A stretch of DNA of 27,296 nt from Clostridiales bacterium (GCA_019423725.1 JAHZAW010000029.1:100550-127845); one strand, 5' to 3'. Counted from the stretch's first letter, positions 8,191 to 16,768 are shown. Made by a program: numbers and translations. The notes: generated by a model not told the origin, from the sequence alone.

Positions 8191-8211
8191 ACTCCCGCCT
8201 TCAGCGGGAGT
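8191..8211 (-). terminator. Terminator of the mgtC-to-lipoprotein operon
   Basis: Perfect 8-bp arms ACTCCCGC and GCGGGAGT around a five-base loop, followed on the minus strand by TTTTTATTT. It lies seven bases after the lipoprotein stop. T-rich sequence on both sides would let it work in either direction. Confidence 0.9.
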
Positions 8212-8217
8212 AAAAAT

Positions 8218-8949
8218 TCATCTTATAAGAGTCACCGTATTCCAAAGTGACGCGTTTTTTACTATGTCAGCTTCATTTTCCCATTTCTCAAATTCCTTTG
8301 AAAAATACATCTGCTTCATATAGTCCTCATAGTTGTCTCTGCCGTATTCCTTCACCGCTTCCTCATCGGCAGTCTCTTCATCGGAAATTCCATTGGCCTG
8401 TTTATACTGTTCAGTCAGGGTGTCCTTATGCTCCTCATAATAGGTGTCATAATCCTCATCACTGACCACATAATCCTTGACTATATACTTATATACCTCA
8501 TTATAAAGGGCATTCTCACGCATGACCTTTTTATAAAGCTCCAGGTCAGCCCCTATTTCTTCCTTCTCATTTTCCGTAAGACTGTCATACATCTCCTGGG
8601 CCGATTCCTCAGCCTGGGCCGCTGTCTCATCATCCAGCTCTATGCCCGCGTCAGCCGCCGTTTCCTCGGCAAACTTCACAAGGCTTATGGTGGAAAGGGT
8701 ATTGTCCTTGGCCACCGTCTCCGCTGACCTTCCGTCAAAGTCCGTTTCCCATATGTCAGTACCCCCAAGCTCCTCAAAACTCTTCTGGGTCTCATACATA
8801 TATATGTTGAACTCTTCCCTTGTTATGCCCTCTCCATTTATCTCAACTATATAACTGTTGTCTTCAGTCTCCGCGGCTGTACTGCATCCGCTCAACATCG
8901 CGGCCGTCAGTACGGTGCACACAGCCAGTCCTGCAAAAATCTTTTTCAC
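8218..8949 (-). CDS. PrsA/SurA-like lipoprotein without a PPIase domain
   Basis: A 243-residue lipoprotein. The signal peptide ends in the lipobox LSGC with Cys22 as the predicted lipidation site. The mature N-terminus YIVEINGEGITREEFNIYMY matches the opening of SurA_N-type domains (the 'V-NGE-IT-EEF' pattern), followed by acidic helices. Extracellular foldases such as PrsA insert a parvulin PPIase domain between N- and C-terminal chaperone helices. Here the protein is too short and I see no parvulin signature, so it would be a chaperone-only variant. The start is GTG at 8949, eight bases after GGAGG. It is 50 bases downstream of mfd, the position where clostridial genomes often carry a SurA/PrsA-like gene. 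Client proteins are unknown. Confidence 0.75.
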   Translation of the reverse strand: MKKIFAGLAVCTVLTAAMLSGCSTAAETEDNSYIVEINGEGITREEFNIYMYETQKSFEELGGTDIWETDFDGRSAETVAKDNTLSTISLVKFAEETAADAGIELDDETAAQAEESAQEMYDSLTENEKEEIGADLELYKKVMRENALYNEVYKYIVKDYVVSDEDYDTYYEEHKDTLTEQYKQANGISDEETADEEAVKEYGRDNYEDYMKQMYFSKEFEKWENEADIVKNASLWNTVTLIR

Positions 8950-8999
8950 AATACAGCCCTCCTTTTTTGATTAATTATACTAATTATACATTATTTCTA

Positions 9000-11900
9000 T
9001 CAGTTTTCAACCTTTGTCAGATCCTGAATGAAAGTTTTAATATATTCCAGTGGATTTTTTTCATCCCTGGGTGATGTCTTTATGGTTATATAGGGCTCCT
9101 GGGCTGCAGTGAACATATAGGGGCTGTCCTTTTCCATGAGCATCTGGGTTATCCTTTCCGTATCCACGCCTGCGTCAGACTTAAAGGTTATGACTATGTT
9201 TTTCTGCTTCTCCGCTATGGATACTATGCCAAGCCTGTGGGCGTCAGCCTTGACCAATGCCACATCCAAAAGCATCTGCACGCTCTTTGGCATGGTGCCA
9301 AACCTGTCCTCTATCTCCTCCTGGATGTCATAAAACATATCCTGATTGTCAATGAGGGATATTTTCTTATATATCTCCAGCCTCTGTTCCTCATTCTCTA
9401 TATAATATCCCGGTATATAGGCGTTTACGCTTATATCCACTGAAGTCTCGAAATCATCGCTTTTATCTATGCCCTTGAGCCTGCATACGGCCTCATCCAG
9501 CAGCTTGCAGTACATATCATATCCTACAGTCTCCATATGTCCATGCTGCTCCGCTCCTAAAAGTGAGCCGGCTCCCCTTATTTCCAGGTCACGCATGGCT
9601 ATCTTGAATCCTGAACCGAACTCCGTGAACTCCCTTATGGTCTGCAGCCTCTTTTCGGCCACTTCCTGGAGCACCTTGTCCCTGCGGTACATGAAATAAG
9701 CATAGGACGTCCTGTTGCTCCTGCCCACTCGGCCCCTCAGCTGGTAGAGCTGGGAAAGTCCCATTTTATCGGCATCCTGTATTATTATGGTGTTTACGTT
9801 TGGTATGTCCAGGCCTGTCTCGATGATGGTGGTGCATACGAGCACGTCTGTCTCACCTTCGATGAAGTCCTCCATTATGCCCTCCAGCTCTCTCTCGCTC
9901 ATCCTGCCATGGGCATACTGGACACGGGCTTCGGGCACCAGTTTCTGTATTTTAGCTGCGGTCTCATATATATTGTCTATCCTGTTATGGAGATAATATA
10001 CCTGTCCGCCCCTGGCCAGCTCCCTGTGTATGGCGTCCCTGACGGACTGCTCATTGCTCTCCATAACAAAGGTCTGTACCGGGAGCCTCTCCTCCGGCGG
10101 CTCCTCAAGAAGGCTCATATCCCTTATGCCCGAAAGGCTCATATGAAGGGTCCTGGGTATGGGTGTGGCCGTTAATGTCAGTACGTTGACATTTTCCTTT
10201 ATCCTCTTGAGTTTCTCCTTATGGGCAACGCCAAAACGCTGCTCCTCATCCACTATTATGAGCCCCAGATCCCTGAACTTCACATCATTGGACAAAAGCC
10301 TGTGGGTGCCTATGACTATATCTGTCATGCCGGTCTCCAGGTTTTTGATGGTCTTTTTCTGCTCCGACGCCGTCCTGAAACGGTTGAGCAGCTCTATCTG
10401 TACGGGATAGGATGCCATCCTCTTGGTAAATGTGGAATAATGCTGCTGGGCAAGGATGGTCGTGGGCACAAGATATGCCACCTGTTTTCCGTCCTGCACC
10501 GTCTTAAAGGCCGCCCTTATAGCCACCTCCGTCTTTCCATAGCCCACGTCTCCGCAGACAAGACGGTCCATGACCTTTCCGCTTTCCATATCCTTCTTTA
10601 TATCTTCCACGGCATTGAGCTGGTCGTCGGTCTCCGTATAATCGAAACTTTCCTCAAACTCCCTCTGCCATGGTGTATCCGGCGAGTACTTGAAACCCTC
10701 AGCCGCCTGTCTCTTGGCATATACCTCCACCAGGTCCTCCGCAAGGATGGCAACGGCTGCCCTTACCTTGTTTTTCATCTTTCCCCAGTCGGGGCCGCCA
10801 AGTTTGCTGAGTTTTGGCCTTGCTCCGTCACTGCCGATATATTTCTGTACCAGGTCCATCTGGTTTACGGGCACGAAAAGATTGCTTCCGCCCCTGTAGG
10901 ATATTTTCAGATAGTCCTTATTTATCCCATCCACGCATATATTCTCAAGGCCCCTGTATACACCTATGCCGTGGCTCTCATGTACCACATAGTCCCCGGC
11001 CTTAAGGTCTGTGAAGCTTTCGATGGCCTTGCCCTTTTTAACACGTTTTTTCCTTCTTTTAAGTCCCTGCTCGCCCGTTATCTCACTTAATGAAAATACG
11101 GCGAACTTTATATCCGAATACTCAAAGCCTCTGGAGAGCCTTCCCCTGCATATATAAACTCCGCCCTTTACCGGAGTGAATTCCTGGTCCTCACCCACAA
11201 GGGCCGCATTTATTCCCCTGTCGGACAGTTCCGAGGCTATCCTCTTGCATCTGCTCTCGCCGCCGCCAAATATGACTATTCGGTAGTCCTCATCCTTGAG
11301 ATATTTCACCTCATCATAGAACATCTCGAACTTACTGTTGAAGGCTGTGGATGACTTAACTTTAAAATTATATATGCCCTTCAGCCTGAAATCCGGCAGG
11401 CTCTGGGGCACTGAACAGAGCAGCACTTCCCTGAACTTAGAAGAAAATGAATAAATATCTTCTATGCGGAATATTATATCCGTCTGTTTAGGGAGTATAT
11501 ATCCGCTCTGGAGCCTTTCTTTCATGCTCTCGGCGAATTCATCATATACGCTGTCCACATGGGCCTTCATCTTTTTAGGCTCATCATAAAAAATGATACT
11601 GTCCGGCGCAAGATAGTCAAAAAGGCTAACGGTCTTTACGGGCACATAGTTTATAAAAGCTTCTGCCCCTCCAAGGCCGTTTCTCAGCCTTTCCACAGCT
11701 TCCATGACCGTTGTCCTTATGTTTTCAGCCGCCTCTGGGCTGTCCTTTTTCTCATAGTTTTTAACGGCCTTTGCCATATCCTTTTCCATGGCAAGGGCTG
11801 CTTCTTTGGCCGCCTCTTCTCCAAATACTATCTCCTTTACGGGAAATACCCTCAAAGATTCCAGCCTGGAAAGGGACCTCTGGCTCATCACGTCAAAGGA

Positions 11901-12509
11901 CCTGACGGAATCCACCTCGTCGTCCCAGAACTCTATCCTGACGGCGCTCTCATGCACCGGTGAATATATATCCACTATGCCGCCCCTGACGGCAAACTGT
12001 CCCACACCTTCCACGGTGTCGCTTCTTTCATAGCCCATGTATACCAGTTTTTTCTCCAGCTCGTCCAGGGGCATGATGTCCCCTTCCTTGAGCTCAAAAA
12101 CCAGATCCTGCATATCTTCCTTTGTCATAAGCCTCTCAAGAAGGGCCTCAGCCGTGGTGCATATTACCCTGGCTTCTCCCCTCATGATATCGTCCACTGC
12201 CTTAAACCTCTGTCTGGTTATGTCGCTGGAGTGTACGTCGGCACTATAAAATATGAAATCCTTTGAAGGGAAAAATACCGTCTTTTCCTCAAAGGAGGAT
12301 ATATCGTTATATATGGCCCTGGCCGAAGCGTCATCATGGGATATTATAAGGGCAGTTCTCCCAAGCTCGCTCTGGATGGCATATATCATCTGTGTTTTCT
12401 GCACGTCAATAACTCCTGTCGCAAGAACAGGAGTCTCTCCATCTTTTATATTTTCAAGCAGATACCTGTAATCAGATATCTCCTTAAGCGGTTCCGTAAA
12501 CCATTTCAC
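9000..12509 (-). CDS. mfd: Transcription-repair coupling factor Mfd
   Basis: A full-length 1169-residue Mfd. It has an N-terminal UvrB-homology region, an RNA-polymerase-interacting CarD-like domain (LKAGDYVVHESHGIGVYRGL), and a RecG-type SF2 translocase with Walker A GDVGYGKTE, DEEQ box VDEEQRFG, motif III LTATPIPRT and motif VI QLRGRVGRS, followed by a C-terminal TRCF domain. Mfd pushes stalled RNA polymerase off lesions and recruits UvrA for strand-specific repair. The start is GTG at 12509, seven bases after GAGGTG. It lies 30 bases after pth, an association common in Firmicutes, and precedes the PrsA-like lipoprotein gene. No truncation or frame disruption is seen. Confidence 0.97.
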   Translation of the reverse strand: MKWFTEPLKEISDYRYLLENIKDGETPVLATGVIDVQKTQMIYAIQSELGRTALIISHDDASARAIYNDISSFEEKTVFFPSKDFIFYSADVHSSDITRQRFKAVDDIMRGEARVICTTAEALLERLMTKEDMQDLVFELKEGDIMPLDELEKKLVYMGYERSDTVEGVGQFAVRGGIVDIYSPVHESAVRIEFWDDEVDSVRSFDVMSQRSLSRLESLRVFPVKEIVFGEEAAKEAALAMEKDMAKAVKNYEKKDSPEAAENIRTTVMEAVERLRNGLGGAEAFINYVPVKTVSLFDYLAPDSIIFYDEPKKMKAHVDSVYDEFAESMKERLQSGYILPKQTDIIFRIEDIYSFSSKFREVLLCSVPQSLPDFRLKGIYNFKVKSSTAFNSKFEMFYDEVKYLKDEDYRIVIFGGGESRCKRIASELSDRGINAALVGEDQEFTPVKGGVYICRGRLSRGFEYSDIKFAVFSLSEITGEQGLKRRKKRVKKGKAIESFTDLKAGDYVVHESHGIGVYRGLENICVDGINKDYLKISYRGGSNLFVPVNQMDLVQKYIGSDGARPKLSKLGGPDWGKMKNKVRAAVAILAEDLVEVYAKRQAAEGFKYSPDTPWQREFEESFDYTETDDQLNAVEDIKKDMESGKVMDRLVCGDVGYGKTEVAIRAAFKTVQDGKQVAYLVPTTILAQQHYSTFTKRMASYPVQIELLNRFRTASEQKKTIKNLETGMTDIVIGTHRLLSNDVKFRDLGLIIVDEEQRFGVAHKEKLKRIKENVNVLTLTATPIPRTLHMSLSGIRDMSLLEEPPEERLPVQTFVMESNEQSVRDAIHRELARGGQVYYLHNRIDNIYETAAKIQKLVPEARVQYAHGRMSERELEGIMEDFIEGETDVLVCTTIIETGLDIPNVNTIIIQDADKMGLSQLYQLRGRVGRSNRTSYAYFMYRRDKVLQEVAEKRLQTIREFTEFGSGFKIAMRDLEIRGAGSLLGAEQHGHMETVGYDMYCKLLDEAVCRLKGIDKSDDFETSVDISVNAYIPGYYIENEEQRLEIYKKISLIDNQDMFYDIQEEIEDRFGTMPKSVQMLLDVALVKADAHRLGIVSIAEKQKNIVITFKSDAGVDTERITQMLMEKDSPYMFTAAQEPYITIKTSPRDEKNPLEYIKTFIQDLTKVEN

Positions 12510-12539
12510 AGAACTTCACCTCTTAAAACACTCATTATT

Positions 12540-13235
12540 TTATTTATCCCCGGCTGTGCCTGAAGCATTATTTTCCGCTTTTCCAGCGGCTTTGGCATCT
12601 GCCCCGCCGGCGTTTCCTGCGTTATCATCGCCCTTTGGGTCCTTTTCATCGGCCTTTTTTACCTTTATTTTCTGTTTGGCGTTGAATTTATTCATGGCAT
12701 CCTTTATGCCGGTGGAAATAAATATGCCCACTGCCTGGGACGCCTTATCTATGCCCATCTCGATGCCTGCCTCATCGTCCTTTGAAAACTTGGCCAGTAC
12801 ATAATCCGCCAGGTCCCATCCATTGGGTTTTTCTCCTATGCCCACCTTCACACGGTTGAATACATCTGTACCCATATGGCTTATTATGTTTTTTATGCCG
12901 TTATGTCCTCCGGCACTGCCCTTTTCCCTTATCCTTATCATACCAAGTTCAAGGCTGGTATCATCATATACAACGATCATATTTTCAATGGGCACCTTAT
13001 AAAATGACATAACTTCCTTTACGCTCTCGCCGCTCAGGTTCATATATGTCTGGGGCTTTACAAGGAGCACCTTTTTACCGCTTATCATTCCGTCCCCTAT
13101 GAGGGCCTTATGCTTGAACTTAGACACATCTATATTATACTGGGCCGCCAGCTTATCTATTACCCTGAATCCTACGTTATGCTTTGTCTCAGCATACTCC
13201 TTTCCCGGATTTCCCAGTCCGACTATCACATACAT
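12540..13235 (-). CDS. pth: Peptidyl-tRNA hydrolase
   Basis: Bacterial Pth, recycling peptidyl-tRNA released from stalled ribosomes. From ATG 13235 it is 231 residues and opens MYVIVGLGNPGKEYAETKHN with active-site Asn9 and His19; further conserved blocks are KPQTYMNLSGES, VVYDDTSLELG and GSAGGHNGIKNI. AGAGGAGAT sits six bases before this ATG, which supports it. The frame stays open upstream to ATG 13340, adding a 35-residue hydrophobic N-terminus that would be a membrane anchor and would overlap the end of the AlaX gene by 14 bases. The C-terminus carries a roughly 45-residue Lys/Asp/Ala/Gly/Asn-rich tail beyond the usual ~190-residue enzyme, probably disordered. The core assignment is certain; the start and tail role are not. 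Confidence 0.95.
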   Translation of the reverse strand: MYVIVGLGNPGKEYAETKHNVGFRVIDKLAAQYNIDVSKFKHKALIGDGMISGKKVLLVKPQTYMNLSGESVKEVMSFYKVPIENMIVVYDDTSLELGMIRIREKGSAGGHNGIKNIISHMGTDVFNRVKVGIGEKPNGWDLADYVLAKFSKDDEAGIEMGIDKASQAVGIFISTGIKDAMNKFNAKQKIKVKKADEKDPKGDDNAGNAGGADAKAAGKAENNASGTAGDK

Positions 13236-13326
13236 ATCCTTATCTCCTCTGTTAAATATTCCCGCAAAAAGGCTTTTATAGGCGAATACAGCCAAAAATA
13301 TTATGACCGCCGCCGACATTATTATT

Positions 13327-14481
13327 TTAAGCCAGTCCATTTCTTATATAACTCTCCGTTTCCGCAGCCTTTGAATTGAATGACCCCTGCATTATGTCTC
13401 CTCTTCCGCCGCCGCGGCCGTTAAGGGCCTTATTGGCTTCCTTTATAAAGGCTGACATATCGTTCTTTGTGCTTCCTATGGCATACTTATAACCGTCCTG
13501 GTCATTTCCCGAAAATACCGCCGCCGAAGGCACCTTCTCCAGGAGCATCTCCACAAAAAGCCTCATCTCAAAGGGTTCCATGTTATCCTCAAAAAATACC
13601 GCGCATGTTTCTCCTTCTTTTACCGCTGCCCTTTTGAGCTCGAATATCTGTTTCTTAGCAGCCACCAGCTGTTCCTTTATGTCATTTCTTTCCTTCATGA
13701 GCCTTTCGACAGCTTCCTTTGTCTCATAGGCCTTGGCTGAAAGAAGGTTAGATATGCCATGTACTATGGTATCCTTTACCTCATAGTCCTCAAGGGCCTG
13801 TTTTCCAGCAAGCATGGTCACCCTTGTGCCGCCCTTATAGTGCTGCATACCCGTTATTTTTATGACGCCTATCTCTCCGGTCTTTACCACATGAAGGCCG
13901 CAGCATGCACAGGTGTCGCAGTCCTTGAAACTTACTATCCTTACATCGCCTTCAAGGGCTTTTTTGCTCCTGTATTCCAGTCTCTGGAGCTCATCGGGAG
14001 TGGGATAAAAAATATCCGTGTCAAAATTCCTGTATACCGCCTCATTGGCTTCCTTTTCTATCATCATAAGGTCTTCTGGCGTAAGGGGACCGTTGAAATC
14101 TATGGTTATACAGTCGCTTCCCATATGGAATCCAACGTTATCATAGCCAAAATGCTTATGTATGAGGCCTGATACTATATGTTCTCCCGAATGCTGCTGC
14201 ATAAGTCTGTGGCGTCTTTCCATATCCACTACAGCTTTTACCTTCTGGCCTATTTCCAGTTCGCCGTCACAGTAGTGTACTACCTCGCCGTCCCTGTCAT
14301 GTACGTCAAATACATTGACATCTCCTATTTTTCCATGGTCTGCGGGCTGTCCGCCGCCCTCTGGATAAAAATATGTGCCGTCAAGGGTTATCTCATATCT
14401 ATCCTTATTTTTTACACATCCCGTAACTACGGCCTCAAACTCAGCCTTCCTTACGTCATTATAAAAAAGTTTCTCTGTCAT
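13327..14481 (-). CDS. AlaX-type alanyl-tRNA editing protein with DHHA1-like C-terminus
   Basis: A 384-residue protein related to the editing domain of alanyl-tRNA synthetase (AlaX type II/III). Zinc ligands are visible as HSGEH (His97, His101) and CCGLH (Cys193, His197). DGTYFYPEGGGQPADHG is the family's N-terminal block and GGTRVTMLAG closes the editing domain. A coiled-coil stretch (about 255-290) leads to a DHHA1-like C-terminal region containing NGRGGGRGDIMQGS. It should deacylate Ser-tRNA(Ala) or Gly-tRNA(Ala) in trans. I start it at ATG 14481, which shares an ATGA overlap with the NUDIX stop and is preceded by AAGGAAGGAAC. The neighbouring pth also acts on tRNA esters, fitting a translation quality-control operon. 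Confidence 0.9.
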   Translation of the reverse strand: MTEKLFYNDVRKAEFEAVVTGCVKNKDRYEITLDGTYFYPEGGGQPADHGKIGDVNVFDVHDRDGEVVHYCDGELEIGQKVKAVVDMERRHRLMQQHSGEHIVSGLIHKHFGYDNVGFHMGSDCITIDFNGPLTPEDLMMIEKEANEAVYRNFDTDIFYPTPDELQRLEYRSKKALEGDVRIVSFKDCDTCACCGLHVVKTGEIGVIKITGMQHYKGGTRVTMLAGKQALEDYEVKDTIVHGISNLLSAKAYETKEAVERLMKERNDIKEQLVAAKKQIFELKRAAVKEGETCAVFFEDNMEPFEMRLFVEMLLEKVPSAAVFSGNDQDGYKYAIGSTKNDMSAFIKEANKALNGRGGGRGDIMQGSFNSKAAETESYIRNGLA

Positions 14482-15035
14482 ACTGTTCCTTCCTTTGCCC
14501 ATAAATAGCATACAGCCTGTGTCCTTGCGGAAAAGGTCTCATTTGCCAGGAGATTTTTTACTTCTTCCTTTGTATACAGCCCCGCCTTTATCTCCTCGTC
14601 GGGGAATGTACATTCTTCGATATTTCCGTCTATGTCACAGAGCACAAAGGCGCTCTTCTCATCGGTAACGCCTGTACATGAAAATGAGGGCTTCAAAATA
14701 TCCCTTATATTGGTTATCCTAAGTCCGGTCTCTTCCCTGAGCTCCCTTGCGGCTGCCTCTGCCGGGTCTTCGCCCTCCTCTATGAGCCCCGCCGGAAATG
14801 CCCAGACATAGTCATTTACACTCATCCTGAATTCATGTATCAGCAGTATCCTATCACCCTTAAAGCCGGCTATGGCCACTCCCGCGGTCTTTTTTCCAAC
14901 GGAAAGAGCCGACAGATCATTCTCCCGGCTTACCATTTCATATACTTTATCTTTACCAGCTTTATTCAGATAGGTGAGTTCGTAACTGCTCAAATACTTT
15001 CCTTTTTTTGTCTGTACAAATTTCTTTATTTTCAT
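14478..15035 (-). CDS. NUDIX hydrolase, ADP-ribose pyrophosphatase-like
   Basis: A 185-residue cytoplasmic NUDIX enzyme. The box GX5EX7REUXEEXGU is complete at residues 83-105 (Gly83, Glu89, Arg97-Glu98, Glu101-Glu102, Gly104). The preceding EFRMSVNDYVWAFPAGLIEE resembles ADP-ribose pyrophosphatases (EYR/EFR and E-PAG pattern), which split ADP-ribose into AMP and ribose 5-phosphate, but other nucleoside-diphosphate derivatives are possible. The ATG at 15035 follows AGGTGAAAAA. It overlaps the AlaX gene by four bases (ATGA) and starts 57 bases after the MgtC-like gene; that gap holds no clear promoter. Confidence 0.88.
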   Translation of the reverse strand: MKIKKFVQTKKGKYLSSYELTYLNKAGKDKVYEMVSRENDLSALSVGKKTAGVAIAGFKGDRILLIHEFRMSVNDYVWAFPAGLIEEGEDPAEAAARELREETGLRITNIRDILKPSFSCTGVTDEKSAFVLCDIDGNIEECTFPDEEIKAGLYTKEEVKNLLANETFSARTQAVCYLWAKEGTV

Positions 15036-15092
15036 TTTTTCACCTTCGGATTACATTCTGCCACATACGGCTTATATTTTCAAGAACAACCG

Positions 15093-15782
15093 TTAAAATT
15101 CCTCGACAAAAAGGATTCCATCCAGCTTTTTAAGGCCGTTTAACACCGTGTTTTTCTCCCCGCGGCTCCTATTGGTCTCCATGACGAGGATGACGGAGTT
15201 TACCCCCTCCATCTTAGTGTCCACCTTCTCAAAGGAACATATCCTGCAGTCATCATTCTTTACTTCCCGTATTATGCGGCTGAAGGGCAGTCTGTTGTCA
15301 AACTCCAAATATACGGTAAATTCCCCGGAGGTCTTAATATAGTTTTCGTCAAATCTCTCAAGGGCGGAAAGTATTATGAACAAAATGGCGCACATAACTG
15401 CCGCCGCCTCATAAAATCCTATGCCCACAGCCAGGCCCATACAGGCTGAAGCCCAAAGTCCCGCAGCCGATGTAAGTCCCTTTATATGCTGTTTTCCCGT
15501 TACCAGTATGGTGCCGGCGCCAAGGAATCCTATGCCGCTCACCACCTGGGCGCCCATCCTTCCGATGTCCGCGCTGTACTCCAGATACTGGCATATATAC
15601 TGGTTTATCATCATGACCGAGGCCGCTCCCACACATACCAAAAGATGCGTCCTGAATCCAGCCGCATGATGTTTTTTACCACGGCTTACGCCTATTATGC
15701 CGCTGCATACGGCAGCCATTATAAATCTTACTATTATGGACTGTACATTTATATCCCTTAAATAATCAGGTATCATACTCAC
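15093..15782 (-). CDS. MgtC/SapB-family membrane protein
   Basis: About 229 residues. The N-terminal ~140 residues hold four to five membrane helices with the MgtC signature: AAVCSGIIGVSRGKKHHAAG then FRTHLLVCVGAA, and GIGFLGAGTI. The C-terminal ~85 residues form a soluble ACT-like domain (FTVYLEFDNRLPFSRIIREV). MgtC proteins are linked to growth in low magnesium and to control of the F-type ATPase in pathogens; the role here is unknown. Three starts are close together: GTG 15788, GTG 15782 and ATG 15776. GGGAG lies nine bases before 15782, so I prefer that one. It is the first gene of the mfd operon, behind a good promoter. Confidence 0.88.
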   Translation of the reverse strand: MSMIPDYLRDINVQSIIVRFIMAAVCSGIIGVSRGKKHHAAGFRTHLLVCVGAASVMMINQYICQYLEYSADIGRMGAQVVSGIGFLGAGTILVTGKQHIKGLTSAAGLWASACMGLAVGIGFYEAAAVMCAILFIILSALERFDENYIKTSGEFTVYLEFDNRLPFSRIIREVKNDDCRICSFEKVDTKMEGVNSVILVMETNRSRGEKNTVLNGLKKLDGILFVEEF

Positions 15783-15818
15783 AGGCACTCACTCCCGTTA
15801 AATTATTTTATATACTAC

Positions 15819-15848
15819 AGTATACTATAAGGAAGCGAAAAATGTAAA
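15819..15848 (-). promoter_or_regulatory. Promoter of the mgtC-nudix-alaX-pth-mfd operon
   Basis: Minus-strand -35 TTTACA (15843-15848) and -10 TATACT (15819-15824), each five of six, with an 18-base spacer. The leader would be about 30 bases to the MgtC start. Confidence 0.65.
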
Positions 15849-15883
15849 CTTGAGTTAAATTCCATCCGTCTGATATAAAAAAT

Positions 15884-15903
15884 CCCCGGGACATGTCCCA
15901 GGG
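15884..15903 (-). terminator. Terminator after the interrupted Cys-rich membrane protein gene
   Basis: CCC-C-GGGAC (15884-15892) pairs with GTCCC-A-GGG (15895-15903), with one C/A mismatch and a two-base tip; effectively the loop opens to fit. On the minus strand GGGGATTTTTTAT follows. It lies 14 bases beyond the second in-frame stop at 15917, supporting the idea that 15917-16048 belongs to the gene. Confidence 0.75.
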
Positions 15904-15916
15904 TTATTTTTAATTT

Positions 15917-16048
15917 TCAATGATTTTTTTGCTGTGTGCCGGCAAATCTTTTTAGTGCTTCTGCACTTTTATAAACATATACTATCTTTACTATGCTTAC
16001 AACTATTATTCCTATGATCGACGCAACAATGCTCAACCCCCCAAGCAT
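15917..16048 (-). pseudogene. Severed C-terminal segment of the Cys-rich membrane protein (or separate 43-residue ORF)
   Basis: Directly after the TGA at 16049-16051 the same frame continues with ATG and 43 codons to a TGA at 15917. The peptide has one long hydrophobic helix (SIVASIIGIIVVSIVKIVYV) and a basic tail (YKSAEALKRFAGTQQKNH), which is how multi-helix membrane proteins often end. The ATG has no Shine-Dalgarno sequence. The simplest reading is that a nonsense mutation (or a base error) has cut the last helix off the preceding gene. A translationally coupled small protein (stop followed at once by start) is the alternative. Confidence 0.5.
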
Positions 16049-16768
16049 TCATAATATGCACATCAACCGCACGCTGGCGCCACCGCCAATGAACATCCCG
16101 ATATACCATTTCCACAGCTTTTTCCAATTTCCGCTGAGCTCATCATCTATTCCCTCAAGCACAGCCGAGTGTCCGTAATATTCGTTATATTCCCCTAAAA
16201 TAGTTATAACAAAAGTTACAAGCGCAGTAATGATTATAAGTCCGTTTAAAGACATAAAATAGCTCAGTATGCCGGCTGCGGCTGTTATTATCCTGAATAT
16301 CCCGGCCTTTTTATAATATTCTTCCTCTCGGGACATTTTAAGGAGAAATATGCCATAAACCAGAAACGTAATTATATTTAACAGGCTTCCTACCTCATAG
16401 GCCGTATAGGATATGTTTTTTACAGTGTCCATAGTCAGAACAACGGACACAGCCATGGGTATCACAAGCCAGAAAAGTCTCTTCATCCAAGGACCCAGAA
16501 ATTCAGCTTTTTTTATCATCATTTCCTTTTTCTGCACTTCCCTGTCTCTCCTGCGGATACGTTCCTCCGCCATGCCGTCTTTCTTAAGGAGCTTTCCACA
16601 CCTGTTTTTGAATGTACAGTTTTCACACATATCATGTCCCTTTTCCCTGGCGCATGAGGCTATCTCACAGTCATCACTATACCGTCTCCCAGGCCCTTCC
16701 ATACAGCCGGGACATGTATTTTCTTTTTTATATGCGCACTCATCACAGTTTTTACCGCAGAACGTCAT
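16049..16768 (-). CDS. Cys-rich (DUF3795-like) N-terminus fused to a multi-helix membrane region; probably truncated by an in-frame TGA
   Basis: 239 residues. The first ~60 residues contain ten or more cysteines in CxxxCxxC, CPGC, CEIASC and CENCTFKNRC patterns, resembling the small zinc- or metal-binding DUF3795-type domain. A charged helix follows, then four or five membrane helices from about residue 95. GSFx-type or enzymatic motifs are absent and I do not know its function. Start ATG 16768 has GGAGG seven bases upstream; an in-frame start at 16801 lacks a site. The frame ends ...SVRLMCIL-TGA, but the next 43 codons in the same frame look like the missing last helix, and the terminator lies after them. 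The product may therefore be a truncated form. Confidence 0.7.
   Translation of the reverse strand: MTFCGKNCDECAYKKENTCPGCMEGPGRRYSDDCEIASCAREKGHDMCENCTFKNRCGKLLKKDGMAEERIRRRDREVQKKEMMIKKAEFLGPWMKRLFWLVIPMAVSVVLTMDTVKNISYTAYEVGSLLNIITFLVYGIFLLKMSREEEYYKKAGIFRIITAAAGILSYFMSLNGLIIITALVTFVITILGEYNEYYGHSAVLEGIDDELSGNWKKLWKWYIGMFIGGGASVRLMCIL

Noticed and set aside
10221..11090. Plus-strand open frame of about 289 codons
   Set aside because: Antisense to the conserved helicase part of mfd; composition is what the reverse strand of that gene would give.
16037..16042. Frameshift at a run of six C/G bases in the interrupted membrane protein
   Set aside because: The downstream coding segment is in the same frame as the upstream one, so no frameshift is needed; the only interruption is the TGA.
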